From positions 1 to 21,226 of the forward strand of contig KN805432.1 in assembly GCA_000818945.1 (NCBI GenBank): DNA of 21,226 nucleotides, in the 5' to 3' direction. This DNA comes from Schizochytrium sp. CCTCC M209059. Its lineage: Eukaryota > Sar > Bigyra > Thraustochytrida > Thraustochytriidae. The notes beneath the pieces were generated by a model. It was not told where the DNA came from, did not search any database, and worked only from the letters and a program-made list of their open reading frames with translations. Positions 1 through 8,948 of this stretch are shown in pieces; positions within the stretch are counted from its first letter, which is position 1; each line of letters starts with the position of its first letter. A program made the position numbers and the translations under genes.

Positions 1-1
1 C

Positions 2-961
2 GCGCAGGAACCCGCTGGGCTCCTGGTGTCGAGTCCCTATAAGTGCACGGATGACGGAATGAAGTCCCTGCACACCGGATACCTGACCGCCCTCCTGCAT
101 GCCATGGATGCGGGAGACGCCGCGCGGAATCAATTTCCCGCCCCTGGTTCACCGCTGGCAGAGTATGTCGTCGGCCAATGGCGCACCAAGCTGGGCGATA
201 GGAACCAGCCTTCGATGGGCCACATGGGGACGCCCTACGAGCAAGAGACCTTTAATTACCTTTCCAGCATCAAGAACGGTAGCGCGGCACAGGACGGGCC
301 GGGCGGTCTGCTTCCACTCCATCACTCTGTCATGGCAGATCTGCTGCCGGTGCCGTACGACAAGGCCTACGAGCGCGTACGAGAATCTTCGGCCTCGAGC
401 GTTCAGCGGCTGCGACGACCTGATGGGCTCGAGTTCATCATCAAGACGCCCGTGGTGGGCGCATCCGGCGGCCTCTCCGCGGCCGAGGCTATTGACGCAG
501 TGGTTCTCGAGACGAGCGTCTACGCGGCGCTCTTCGCTCTGCAGGGGTCGACGGTGCCGCCTCTAGTTTACGGCGGCGCGCTCATGAGCGAGGAGGACGG
601 CGGCTGGCACGCGGTCATCACCTTGGATGTGGGCACAAGCTTGGACCAGCTCGAGGCGCCGCTCTCCAAGGAGGTGCAGACCCGGGCCCTCGCGGCCCTC
701 GCTCGCGTGCACGCGGCCGGCTGTCTGCACGGCGACGTGGCGCTGCGGAACTTTGTGCTTTGCCCCAACACAGGCGCCGTGCGTGTGATTGACTTTGCTC
801 GCGCCGAGCTGGTGGACGTCGATTCCGTAGAAGCCAAACGCGGTGCCGCGGCTGAGATGGCCGACCTCCGGGGATGTCTCGGACTCGCGCCGGCGGACGT
901 CTCCTCGCAGTCTCAGCCGCATCCCGGACAAGCCTCCTCTAGCTCTCACGACTCGGCATGA
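2..961 (+). CDS. Atypical protein-kinase-like protein, 5'-truncated by the window edge
   Basis: The frame is open from base 2 with no stop to the left edge, so the true start lies outside. The visible C-terminal part carries a degenerate kinase core: a candidate ATP-binding lysine in FIIKTP (codon 443-445), a catalytic loop LHGDVALRNFVL (HGD at 728-736, with the expected Asn after it) and a metal-binding DFA in place of DFG (Asp at 791-793). The short HGD...N / DF pattern resembles Bud32/RIO-like and Crinkler-associated kinase-like domains rather than a classical Ser/Thr kinase; activity cannot be judged. About 240 residues precede the catalytic loop, with no motif I recognise. The tail is Ser/Gln-rich. 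The next gene converges on it, with 95 bp between the two stops. Kinase-like assignment is fairly sure; subfamily and role are not. Confidence 0.7.
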   Translation, partial: AQEPAGLLVSSPYKCTDDGMKSLHTGYLTALLHAMDAGDAARNQFPAPGSPLAEYVVGQWRTKLGDRNQPSMGHMGTPYEQETFNYLSSIKNGSAAQDGPGGLLPLHHSVMADLLPVPYDKAYERVRESSASSVQRLRRPDGLEFIIKTPVVGASGGLSAAEAIDAVVLETSVYAALFALQGSTVPPLVYGGALMSEEDGGWHAVITLDVGTSLDQLEAPLSKEVQTRALAALARVHAAGCLHGDVALRNFVLCPNTGAVRVIDFARAELVDVDSVEAKRGAAAEMADLRGCLGLAPADVSSQSQPHPGQASSSSHDSA

Positions 962-980
962 GAGATGAAAAGTAATGTAA

Positions 981-1008
981 TGGAATGGAAGTAGAATGGA
1001 ATGGAATA
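981..1008. repeat. Short GGAAT-type repeat
   Basis: TGGAATGGAA recurs imperfectly between the stops of two convergent genes. It is simple-sequence DNA in a shared 3' flank. Confidence 0.6.
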
Positions 1009-1056
1009 ACTTGTCAACCTGGCTGCTTGCTAGGCATTCACAACTCACTTTCAGTA

Positions 1057-1592
1057 CTAGTCGAGGATCTCGCTGTAGCCCAGCATGGTGCTGATCTTCT
1101 TCTTGGCCAGCATCAGCTCGCGGATCTCCTTTTGGATGATGACGAGGTTCTTGATATTATTGTTGAGCGGCTCGACTGCGTTGATGCGCACATTCCGCAG
1201 GAGCGTCGTCGACATCATGTTGTTGCGGATTGACGTGAGCACCTTGACCTGCGTGAGGATCTCGTCCGTGGGATAGTTGGTGTGCATGGTGAAGTGCTCC
1301 TCGATGCACGGCAGCGTTTACCCCTATTGCTCTCCGTGTACAGCTTCATGAGCTTTACGAACTCCGGGTTCTCGCGCATCGACCCGGCGTTGATGTACTT
1401 GCAGGCGAAGCAGGTCTCCTTGGACTTGGCCTCTGTCAGCTGCTCGTACGTCATGGGGAGCATGACGGCTGCGCCGTTCTTCTCATCATCATCTCCCATG
1501 TCCGTGTCGTCGTCGAAGGTGCCGGCCGCGTCATGGGCCGCGATGAGTCGCCGCCGCTTCGCCTCCTCCTGCTGCAAGTCCTCAGTGTTCAT
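1057..1592 (-). pseudogene. Small unknown protein gene broken by one frameshift
   Basis: A frame starts at ATG 1592 and reads an acidic N-terminus (DDDTDMGDDDEKNG) and a CFACKY motif (CxxC), then leaves the coherent reading at about 1318-1322. The sense continues in another frame down to the stop at 1057-1059 (ends TMLGYSEILD). The second frame carries a stop at 1318-1320, so the switch must fall at the bases read as GGGGTAAAC on the minus strand; one missing base there explains it. Undisturbed, the product would be about 178 residues, acidic then helical. I tested a short GT-AG intron and no pair restores frame. A -1 slip is possible but there is no canonical slippery heptamer. I do not recognise the family. 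A mutation, an assembly error or recoding are all open. Confidence 0.6.
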
Positions 1593-1663
1593 TGTAGCGA
1601 TGCAATGCGGTGCCGCACGGTACCCTGAGAGCGGCCCTTCTATTCATCTTTTATGTACGTATG

Positions 1664-1674
1664 TAAGTATATAT
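1664..1674 (+). promoter_or_regulatory. Possible TATA element
   Basis: GTATATATCAG lies about 40 bp upstream of ATG 1711, in an AT-rich patch between two divergent broken genes. It could have served the decayed plus-strand gene. Position and sequence only; weak. Confidence 0.25.
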
Positions 1675-1710
1675 CAGTCCCATGTATGTGTAGTTTGCCG
1701 AAGCGCCGGC

Positions 1711-3194
1711 ATGAGCGCATTTAGAAACTATGGTTCCGGTGGAGTCTCCCAAACGAAGCGCTGCGGGGTCTGCATGGTACGTCTGGCCGGGCGGATAGCG
1801 CCTATTCGTTACAGATTGAATACTTCGGCGCAGTGGGTGGAGTGACTGACAGTGAGGATCATTTAAAGGCATGTGTGGCCGACATCGACACGTTTCTGCA
1901 CACAATGGATGATGCCGTGCGCCCCCGCCGGTGGAGGATAATTTCCCTGGGGCGGGGGCGGGGGCGGTGGTCCTCTGCGCAGACACCCGGCGCCGGGAAC
2001 AGACGCGGTCGCGAGGGGCCATGCTGCTGTCGTTGCGAGTAGCTTCAGCACGAGTAGTATCTCCGCTGGTACTCCCGGGGTGAGCGTTGAGGCCGCGCCC
2101 GAAGTGAGCAGCAGCAGTAGTGACGCCCGCTGCGGGCGCGAGCTGTGGTATTAGGGACTCAGCTGCCACCGAAGGCCCGACGAGTGGTGGTGACTCCGAT
2201 GGTGCTGTCGGCGCAAGCAGTGGAGCCGCGGCCGGTGCGAACAGTAATGGTAGTAATTCTGCTGCCACCGATCGCACTTCGAGCCGCAGAAGTAGTAATG
2301 CTGCCGGTGGGAGAGGTGGCTTCGCGGGATGCACAGCAACACTCGACCTGCGACGCCAGCGGCGCCCGGGCGTAAAATGCATACGCGCAGCCAGGTACCG
2401 CAATTACCGGCCGCTCTCCCCGCACAACCCAACAACAACGGACCCGCGGAAAACCCCCCAATGCGGGGCCGAAACCGATGACTGACTGGGAAGGGTGGCG
2501 GACGGGAAATTCATTCTCCCATCACGCAAATCGAGAACACGTTGGCGCAGATTGAACAGGAGATGAAGTTGTGCGTCAAAGTAGTAGTGGCTCATCGCCA
2601 AAGAAGCCACCCAGGTAGAAGCGCCAACTTCTGGCGATCTGAAAAAGTTGTAAAAGGACGATTTTGCAAAGTTTTTTTTAGGCGCAAACATGAATCCTCT
2701 CCAACGAAGTCAGCAGGTGGGCCAACTCTTCGCTGCAACTTCCCTGGGGAACTACCTTCTGGCGCGGTTTTTATGTGCATTGAGCTCGCATTCGAGGACT
2801 TCCGGTTCCACTGCTTAGAAACTGGGTGTCTGACGATCTAACAATATCCGCATATCATCACAACTTTGACCTCCGACGAGAAGCCCGTTCTGACGAGCTT
2901 GTGCGTCTAATGGGCACGGCGAACAGGGTAGAAATCGCTTGAGTGAAAAAAGTCGCGCAAGTGAAGGCTGCGTTCTTGGAAAGTGCTTGGGGATTGTCAG
3001 GCCCGGGTGTTAGGATCTATGGGAACGTTGAATTTTCAGAGGATATTCGTAACATTATCGCCTTCCTCAGGCTGCTCTCACAGTCAGTCGCGAGCGTGGA
3101 CCGCCCTGACTTCCCTTATGCTGCTGCTAGGAATTTCAGAGGCTTCTGCCGGCCCCCGCGGGACGCGTCAGACGCAGCGACCCCGTCGCCATAA
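1711..3194 (+). pseudogene. Long decayed protein-coding gene with several frameshifts and stops
   Basis: No single frame is open, but strongly protein-like text moves between the three plus frames. In order: MSAFRNYGSGG from ATG 1711; LQIEYFGAVGGVTDSEDH (about 1815-1870); AHPAPGTDAVARGHAAVV then a Ser-rich stretch (about 1980-2120); a Ser/Gly/Ala/Asn linker (about 2155-2320); a Pro/Asn/Arg linker containing SQVPQLPAALPAQPNNN (about 2330-2475); TGDEVVRQSSSGSSPKKPP (about 2556-2612); NPLQRSQQVGQLFAATSLG (from 2693); RNWVSDDLTISAYHHNF (about 2818-2868); VKKVAQVKAAFLESAWGL (from 2943). In-frame stops lie at 2479-2481, 2553-2555, 2651-2653 and 2940-2942, and about six shifts are needed. The layout would be an N-terminal globular part, a long low-complexity linker and a C-terminal globular part. 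I do not recognise it. Each switch is my judgement of protein-likeness, so the borders are approximate. Confidence 0.5.
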
Positions 3195-3506
3195 TAGACG
3201 CGAGGCGCCTTCGCACGCCGGGGCCGCCATGAACGTCGCGTCAAGTCCGATGTTATGCGCACATGAACGAAAAATCTATCACAACCGCACCAGACCCGGC
3301 GGCACGCGGGCGAGAAGCCGACGATCGTGGCGCGCCAAAGTCGGTATCTTGGAGCTCGCGCGCGACGGCGGCGGCGAGGACTGCGGCGCGGCGCGGCGCG
3401 GCGCGGAAGCGGAACCGGGCGGCGGGAGGAAGTGCGGGAGGAGGCCCGCGGCGCTCCGCGACGAGGCGGCGAGGCCTGCGGCGCGGCGACGCGAACAACG
3501 GGGAAT
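3195..3506. other. GC-rich leader/promoter region of the Tvp15-like gene
   Basis: This stretch is very GC-rich, with GGCGCGGCGC runs near 3385-3410. An open frame reaches upstream from the downstream gene to 3327, but it reads as an Arg/Ala/Gly low-complexity run with no similarity to the membrane protein that follows, so I treat it as untranslated leader or promoter. No TATA box is obvious. Confidence 0.5.
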
Positions 3507-4253
3507 ATGGCCATGTCCGGCGACCAGACGCAGCAGCAGGCCGGCGCCTTTGACCGCGCGACGAACGTGATCAAGGAGACGGCGCCGGAGAAGCTGACGG
3601 CGTGCATGCGCATCACGAATATCATAAATGGAGGTCTGCTCATTGCGTCGGGAGTCATCACGTTCACGATGCTCGCGAGCTGCAGCGACAACTGCAGCAT
3701 CCTCATTGTGCTGGCATTTTACACCATCCTCTTCGGTCTGCTCTTACTGGTGTTTGAAATGAGGTCAGGTCCCAAGAGCGCCAATTTTATTCTCAACAAC
3801 TGTGGATTCATGTACTCGAATCGCGGCAAGGCCACCTTCATCCTTTTCCTCGCCACGCTGTGCTTTTCGGTTACAGACAAGGACCTCGGCGGCCTCTGGT
3901 GGTTTTGCCTCTTGGTTGGCATTTACACAGCCATCAACGGTGTCTTTTCATGTGCCGTGGTGCTACTCAACCCGGGCTACGACGCTTACACCCAGACGCA
4001 CCACCCTGACGCGGTTCCTGTACAGGGAAGTGGCTTTGGAACGTCCCCGATGGGTGGCGCTCCTGATCCGGGTCTTCCACCGTCCGATTACCGCTACGGC
4101 GATGCGCACGCGGGCGTGGGCGGCGCTGGCGGATACAACAGCTACGAGCTTCAGGACACGCAGCCGCAGCCGGCCTACGGACAGTCCAGCACCCCCTTTG
4201 CCGACAATGGCGCCTACAGCCAGAACGATGACAACCCCTTCTCGCATGTGTAG
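3507..4253 (+). CDS. COPI-associated / Tvp15-like Golgi membrane protein
   Basis: A 248-residue membrane protein with four hydrophobic segments at about residues 36-57, 62-83, 109-123 and 128-155, which is the COPI_assoc/TVP15 layout. Family-like features are the NIINGG entry into TM1, the basic MRSG loop after TM2 and the FMYSNRGKA loop before TM3. Known relatives sit in late Golgi membranes and associate with retrograde COPI vesicles. The cytosolic tail (156-248) is Gly/Pro/Gln/Tyr-rich and ends in NDDNPFSHV, with an NPF tripeptide of the kind EH-domain proteins bind. I chose ATG 3507 because the upstream extension is low-complexity; a second ATG follows two codons later (MAM). No intron is needed. 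Confidence 0.78.
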   Translation: MAMSGDQTQQQAGAFDRATNVIKETAPEKLTACMRITNIINGGLLIASGVITFTMLASCSDNCSILIVLAFYTILFGLLLLVFEMRSGPKSANFILNNCGFMYSNRGKATFILFLATLCFSVTDKDLGGLWWFCLLVGIYTAINGVFSCAVVLLNPGYDAYTQTHHPDAVPVQGSGFGTSPMGGAPDPGLPPSDYRYGDAHAGVGGAGGYNSYELQDTQPQPAYGQSSTPFADNGAYSQNDDNPFSHV

Positions 4254-4662
4254 TTTATGTCAACCCAAACAAGAATTCGCTTGATCTCTTTCCTTCTCTC
4301 CTTCTCCTGCTGTTCACACCTGCCTCACAACGTCGTGCCGGCTGTGCGATCAAAAGCGATGCTTTTCTTTCTTTTCGCAACTCTTCTCGCTTTGAAGCTG
4401 GCGCGAGCGGGTGTTCCATTGATCGATCCTTGGCGTTCCATCCATGGTTAGCAAGGTAGCAGAACTCGATCTAGGCCTATCACAAACTGCAGCACGGCGC
4501 GCGGCCGTGCCTACTGCTGTCGCGACTGCCGTGTCTTGAGATATAGAGCGCAGCAAGACTTTCGCAAGCAAGACTTGCAGCCTCCTGGAGCGCGTGTGCC
4601 TGTAGGCTCTGCAAGCTAATTTCTTCTTCTTTCTGATTTTTAAAGCTCGCACAAGCCCAGCC
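4254..4662. other. Intergenic: 3' flank and promoter of the acidic nuclear protein gene
   Basis: This gap contains pyrimidine-rich stretches at about 4280-4320 and 4617-4645, the second just before ATG 4663. A 64-codon frame begins at 4257, four bases after the stop of the previous gene, but nothing suggests it is translated. No RNA gene is recognisable. Confidence 0.45.
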
Positions 4663-7339
4663 ATGCCCACAACACGACGAGCGTCGCGGCGACTCAAGGC
4701 GGGGCGCAACAACGCACCAGGCGCCAAGGAAGAGAAAGACACGAAAAGATCTGGTCCCGTCTCTCGACGAACGCGTGGAAAAGTATCCGAGAAAGACAAA
4801 GAAACAGTAGAGGATCATGACGTCGACGTCGTCAGCCTTGACAATGAAGATGATGACGAAAACGTTGAGGCAGACGAAGAATCCCAAGAAGAAGAAGAAG
4901 AAAAGCAGAAAAGCAAAGTCGCAGCGATTCGGGGCGCAACGAGGCGCTCCTCACGCAGAAAGGCGAGCAAAAGCACATTAAAACAGAAACAACCAATGAG
5001 GGCAACTCGAGCTGGAAAGCTAGCCAAGACCAGTGAAAAAGACAAAGATGCCAAAGATAAGGACGACGACGATGACGACGAAAACGAAGATGAAGAAGAG
5101 GAAGACTTTGATTATGTCGTTGAAGACGAAGAAAGCGAGGCCTACGACCCAGAAGAGGATGGCGAGAATGATGACGACAGCAACGATGACGACAACGAGC
5201 TGGCCGCAAACACAGACGTGATCGATGTCAAAAGCGATGACGAGGCCTCTGTGGGATCCGCGACGCCAAGTCGTCGGACTCGAGAGCGCGAAGTGACTCC
5301 ACGCAAACCACGACCGATTCGTACAGGAGACCACGACGACGGCGAATACGAGTTCGACCCCCCATCGGGATCGGAGAATGCCGAAGATGCCGAAAAGAAT
5401 CTGCGTCGTGAATCTCCACGAAACGTGTTGTCAAAGAAAAAGCTTCGCAAGCGAAGATCCTTACTCAAACCTCTGAGCCTGTCGCTCGGCTCTGATAGCA
5501 GCAGCGGCTCCGAAGGAGAAGATGAATTACGAGAAACAAAAGGAAAAGGTTCCAAGGAGAAAAAAATAAAAAAGACGAAGCGGACGCTGCAGCGCCCGGG
5601 AGCTCGACCGACATCCCCCGCATCATCATTGTCTTCGGCGTCTTCGGCGTCTTCGGCGTCTTCGGCGTCTTCGGCGTCTTCGGCGTCTTCGGCGTCGGCG
5701 TCGGCGTCGCCATCTTCGCCTGCATCGCCTTCGAAAATGTCTTCAGAAAAGCTCACGCGGGCATATCACGCAAAACATCGCGACGAGCCCGAAACAAAGC
5801 CGTTCAACCTCGACGCGCTCAAACACACATGTTCCAAGATCGATATCGTCACGTACGATCCTCTTGAGAAGAAGCACGTCGTTTGGCGATCTGAGACTGG
5901 TAAAGTCGCACATTGCTATAACCTGGATACCCTGCGACAAATTGCCCTGAGCAAGAACAAAACGTGGATGGAACCTCCGACATTTCTAATGCCCATGACT
6001 TCAACGATGAAGTCGCAAATTTTGGCGCTCTTTGGAGAAGATGCACTCTCGCTCGAGTCGGTGACGGAAAGCGCTGCAGCCATCGAAAAGCGACTCTTGA
6101 ACCAAGTTTGGGAGCTCCAAGTGCGCCAACTGGGAGCAAGAGAACTTCACATGTGTCCCATTTGCTACGAGCTCGCTGTCGAGGAGCTGCTTGCAGATCG
6201 GGAGATGAAACGAAAACAGGAAAAATCGAAAAGGAAAGAGAGCACGGAGGTCGTCGTTGTTGATGAGGAGGAAGATGATGATTTCGACGGGAGCAACGGA
6301 GAGGACAGCGAGAACGAGCAAGACGATGGAGACGCGAAGAAGAGTGCCGAAAGCGATGCTGTCAATCCTCTTCACGTTCTGGACCATTACCACGTAAGTT
6401 CTTTTCTTGTTTTGAAAACTTCCTGCCGCTCGAAATGAGAGAGAAGGCGCGCACGCACGTCGGGCTTCTAGCTTGACTTTCGACTGAATGGGACAACTAA
6501 CACTGCACACAGGACTGGGACGGCGCGGCAGACATGGCCTTCTTCTCTTACATGGATGTCAAAAAGCACTTGCAACAAGATCACGATATCGATGTCAAGG
6601 GTCGCGAAGAGAAAGATCTCGTACGGGACTATCGCGTAAGTTACTTTTCTTTCCATGGTCTCCATTGACGCGTTTCTGGAAAGAAACAGAATCGAACAAA
6701 ATGTAGAAAGAAACCCTAACAGATGAGGGAGGGATTGCTTGCGCGTTTCGGGTCGAATTGGCGTCACAGCTGAGGGCGACAGATGGTCTGGTGCAGAAAT
6801 ACGTTTCACGAAGCCCGGAATTTCGTGACGAAGGAAATTGGGCAGCCATGTTCTGGCGCTCGAACCGTGCCTATGCCGGAATCTTTAACATGATCATGGA
6901 CAAGGTAGACTCGCGAGAAATGGGCGTCCGCAAAGGCGGAACAATTTTTCCCAGAGCAGTTCTTCAGCGGCGCTCGAGGGCCGTTTGGAATGATCTCACA
7001 GGGAATCTTGGCACAAATGATCGTGCAGAGATGGACGCCTTTTTGGTGGACGACGACCTTGCCTCGAGTGAAGACGAAGCTCCATCTCGTGCAGGCAGAA
7101 AAATACCTCGCGATCGTGCCGTAGGACGTCGGCGTGATGGTGGCACGGCTGGCAAAAACGAAACTAGCGGCGCCGCCGAGAATGGCCCATCTCTTGTCGA
7201 CGAGGATGAGATTGAGCAAATACGCATTCTCAAAGAGTACTATTCCAAGTACGATGAGGAGATGGGAGACGACGAAGACGATGATCTTGTCATTGGAAAT
7301 GGAAAGAACCCTCGAAACGAAGAGAGTGAGGATAGCGAC

Positions 7340-7374
<35 letters not shown>

Positions 7375-7762
7375 CTATGTATCCCATCACGGAAAGGATG
7401 CGCAAAAGCAGAAGTCGAAGAAAAAGTTGAAAAGCAAGAAATCAAGAAAGAAAAAAATTAAGAGGATCGTAACACCGAGCAAGCGTCGTCGTATGAGCGC
7501 GGATACGTCAGCGTCGTCAGCGTCGTCATCTCCGGATTCCGACGAGGAAGACCTGGGCGACGGGCAACGAAAGCTTACTTTCGGAGGCAAGCTTTTAGCA
7601 TCTAAAAAGGCAAGAAAGACGAAACGCCAAAGTAGAAGCGAAGATGAGAATGAAAAAGATGGAGCGAACATGTACAATGCAAAAGGCGCAGGCAAATCAA
7701 TGACGAAGCGTAGACGCGTACTTAACTCCCCCGACGACAACGACGATGACGACGACTATTGA
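4663..7762 (+). CDS. Large acidic nuclear protein with a split C2H2-like zinc finger (3 exons)
   Basis: Exons 4663-6393, 6513-6635 and 6707-7762, both introns phase 0, give 969 residues. The N-terminal ~370 residues are low-complexity: basic patches alternating with long Asp/Glu runs, then a Ser-Ser-Ala tract. A conserved-looking domain (about 380-500) includes FNLDALKHTCSKIDIVTYDP and a long helical part. C498-x2-C501 (MCPICYEL) is followed by about 85 acidic residues and then F587-x5-V593-x2-H596-x4-H601 (AFFSYMDVKKHLQQDH), exactly the second half of a C2H2 finger. Exon 3 adds another ordered block (NWAAMFWRSNRAYAGIFNMI), more Asp runs and a bipartite basic stretch (KKLKSKKSRKKKIKR) suiting a nuclear localisation signal. 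Chromatin or transcription factor is likely by composition; no named family. ATG 4663 is the first in frame and reads MPTTRRASRRLKAG. Confidence 0.75.
5632..5706 (+). repeat. Coding minisatellite, 9-bp unit TCTTCGGCG
   Basis: Seven perfect copies (5632-5694) followed by two 6-bp TCGGCG units. Read in frame they give Ser-Ser-Ala repeats within the low-complexity region of the nuclear protein. Perfect copies suggest recent slippage and probable length variation between strains. Confidence 0.9.
6394..6512 (+). other. Intron 1 of the acidic nuclear protein gene
   Basis: Starts GTAAGTT and ends CACACAG, with a consensus branch site CTAAC at 6497-6501, 11 bp before the AG. It is 119 bp, phase 0, and joins HYH to DWDG. 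Confidence 0.85.
6636..6706 (+). other. Intron 2 of the acidic nuclear protein gene
   Basis: Starts GTAAGTT and ends AATGTAG, 71 bp, phase 0, joining DYR to KETLTDEGG. The polypyrimidine tract is weak, but nearby AGs at 6710 and 6722 would break the frame that is clearly coding from 6758 on. Confidence 0.7.
7337..7376 (+). repeat. GACGAT coding repeat (poly-Asp)
   Basis: Alternating GAC/GAT codons encode an uninterrupted Asp run in the C-terminal part of the nuclear protein. Confidence 0.9.
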
Positions 7763-8948
7763 ACGTCCAATCCAGCGTCTGCGTTGTGCGATAACGTTGA
7801 CGCCGGCGTTGAGGCCTCGTCGGAATCCTGATCAGATTTTGACGCATGACCTCTCGACTTCTTCGTTGGAGCGACACTCGTCTTGGAGGTGGAGCATTGC
7901 AAATCTGCGACGGGAGGTCGCGGCGCCGCGGAAGCTACATAGGTTGGATCGATCATAATGTTTTCTCGTACCTTGTCAATGGTTGCAGATGAGACGCGCA
8001 TATGCTTTTGGAGATAGTGTCGGATCGAGCCGTAACGATCTTCAACGCGCTTGAGTGCACGGCCGAGCGCTTCGGGCGGGCTCTTGATGGCGTTGGGGTT
8101 GAGAAGCTCCCTGTTGCCGCGAACATCTTCGGATTCAAGCACCGCGGCAAGATACCCCTCGGAGCGGGCATAGTCGGCCACGACGACTTCGTGCGAGACA
8201 CCGCAGACGCGCAAAAGCAGAGCGGCAATGATGCCGGTACGATCTTTGCCTGCAACGCAGTGGATCATGACGGGGTAGTTGTTGGGTTCGGCGAGCTCGG
8301 CGAAGATCGTTTGTATCGGCTTTTTGGCATTGTCGAGGATAATGTTGTAAAGGTTATTCAAGGTCGATGCATCCTTAAAGAGTCTCTCGCCCACTTGTTT
8401 GGAGAATCCGCGGACCGGCCAGGTGAACGCAAGTTCGAGTTTAAACGCAAGTGGGAAGCTCTTGAGCAGCGCGATTCCCGCTTCGCTATCAATGAGTGGT
8501 TCATATACACGCTTGACATTTTGCATCTCCACGATCGGCGGCTTATTCTTTCTGCGCAGATCGATGAGTGTCTTGATGCCGAGCGATTTCATCACGTCCT
8601 CTGCAGCAGTAGCAGCAGCAATGTAAGACGCAATCCACGCAAGACATGACAAAGAAAGCCAAAGCATCGTATGATGTGTTTGTTTGTTCGATTTTTGGTT
8701 TGTTCGTTTGTTTGTTTGTTGTTCCGTCACGAGTCAGAATTCGGACCAACCAACTACTGCTACTATAACTACAGCTCCAACTTACCATCGAAGAGACAGC
8801 TGCAGCGGTACAGCTTGGCCGGCAGCACAAGGTCGGGCGCCACGTCCGCGACATCGCGCAAGTTTGCGACGCCCGCGAGCCCTTCTCCGGCAGGCGCCAG
8901 CTCCGCCTCGTCGCGGTCCGTCGCGTTCGTCTCGGGCTCCGCCTCCAT
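7756..8948 (-). CDS. PTP-fold phosphatase, Y_phosphatase3 (tyrosine/phosphoinositide) type (2 exons)
   Basis: Exon 1 (8948-8786) encodes MEAEPETNAT... with VANLRDVADV and LPAKLYRCSCLF, matching the N-terminal NFRDLGG...RPGRLYRS region of this family. Exon 2 (8600-7756) continues EDVMKSLGIKTLIDLR and carries the P-loop IHCVAGKDRTG (nucleophile C169, R175). Total 335 residues. A P-loop with Lys and Asp in the CxxxKDRTG form is seen in family members that dephosphorylate phosphoinositides as well as phosphotyrosine (MptpB-like), so a lipid substrate is possible. The C-terminal ~60 residues are a polar Ser/Asp-rich tail. ATG 8948 is the first Met after an in-frame upstream stop (codon within 9047-9051). 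The longer exon-2 frame beginning near 8730 is intron read-through. Its stop overlaps the neighbouring plus-strand gene. Confidence 0.85.
8601..8785 (-). other. Intron of the phosphatase gene
   Basis: On the minus strand it starts GTAAGTTGG and ends in a pyrimidine-biased tract with CTGCTGCAG, 185 bp, phase 1. Splicing makes a GAG codon and joins CLFD to EDVMKS, restoring family similarity across the junction. Confidence 0.85.

Noticed and set aside
1057..1592. Programmed -1 frameshifting in the small CxxC gene
   Set aside because: A slip at GGT AAA would rejoin the frames, but there is no canonical slippery heptamer and no obvious downstream stem; mutation or sequencing error is simpler.
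1651..2403. 250-codon minus-strand frame
   Set aside because: Low-complexity Pro/Ala/Arg text produced by GC-rich DNA; the plus-strand frames here are far more protein-like.
4257..4451. 64-codon frame with a signal-peptide-like look just after the Tvp15-like gene
   Set aside because: It starts four bases after that stop, inside the expected 3' UTR, and has no domain or splice support.
5142..5756. 204-codon minus-strand frame rich in Asp/Glu/Ala/Ser
   Set aside because: It is the antisense shadow of the low-complexity coding repeats in the nuclear protein gene; it lacks its own signals and merely mirrors the TCTTCGGCG repeat.
7756..8730. Single-exon 324-residue version of the phosphatase with a hydrophobic N-terminus (MLWLSLSCLAWIASYIAAATAA)
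   Set aside because: That N-terminus is translated intron. Splicing 8785-8601 restores the conserved NLRD...LYR region upstream and removes it, so the apparent signal peptide is not real.
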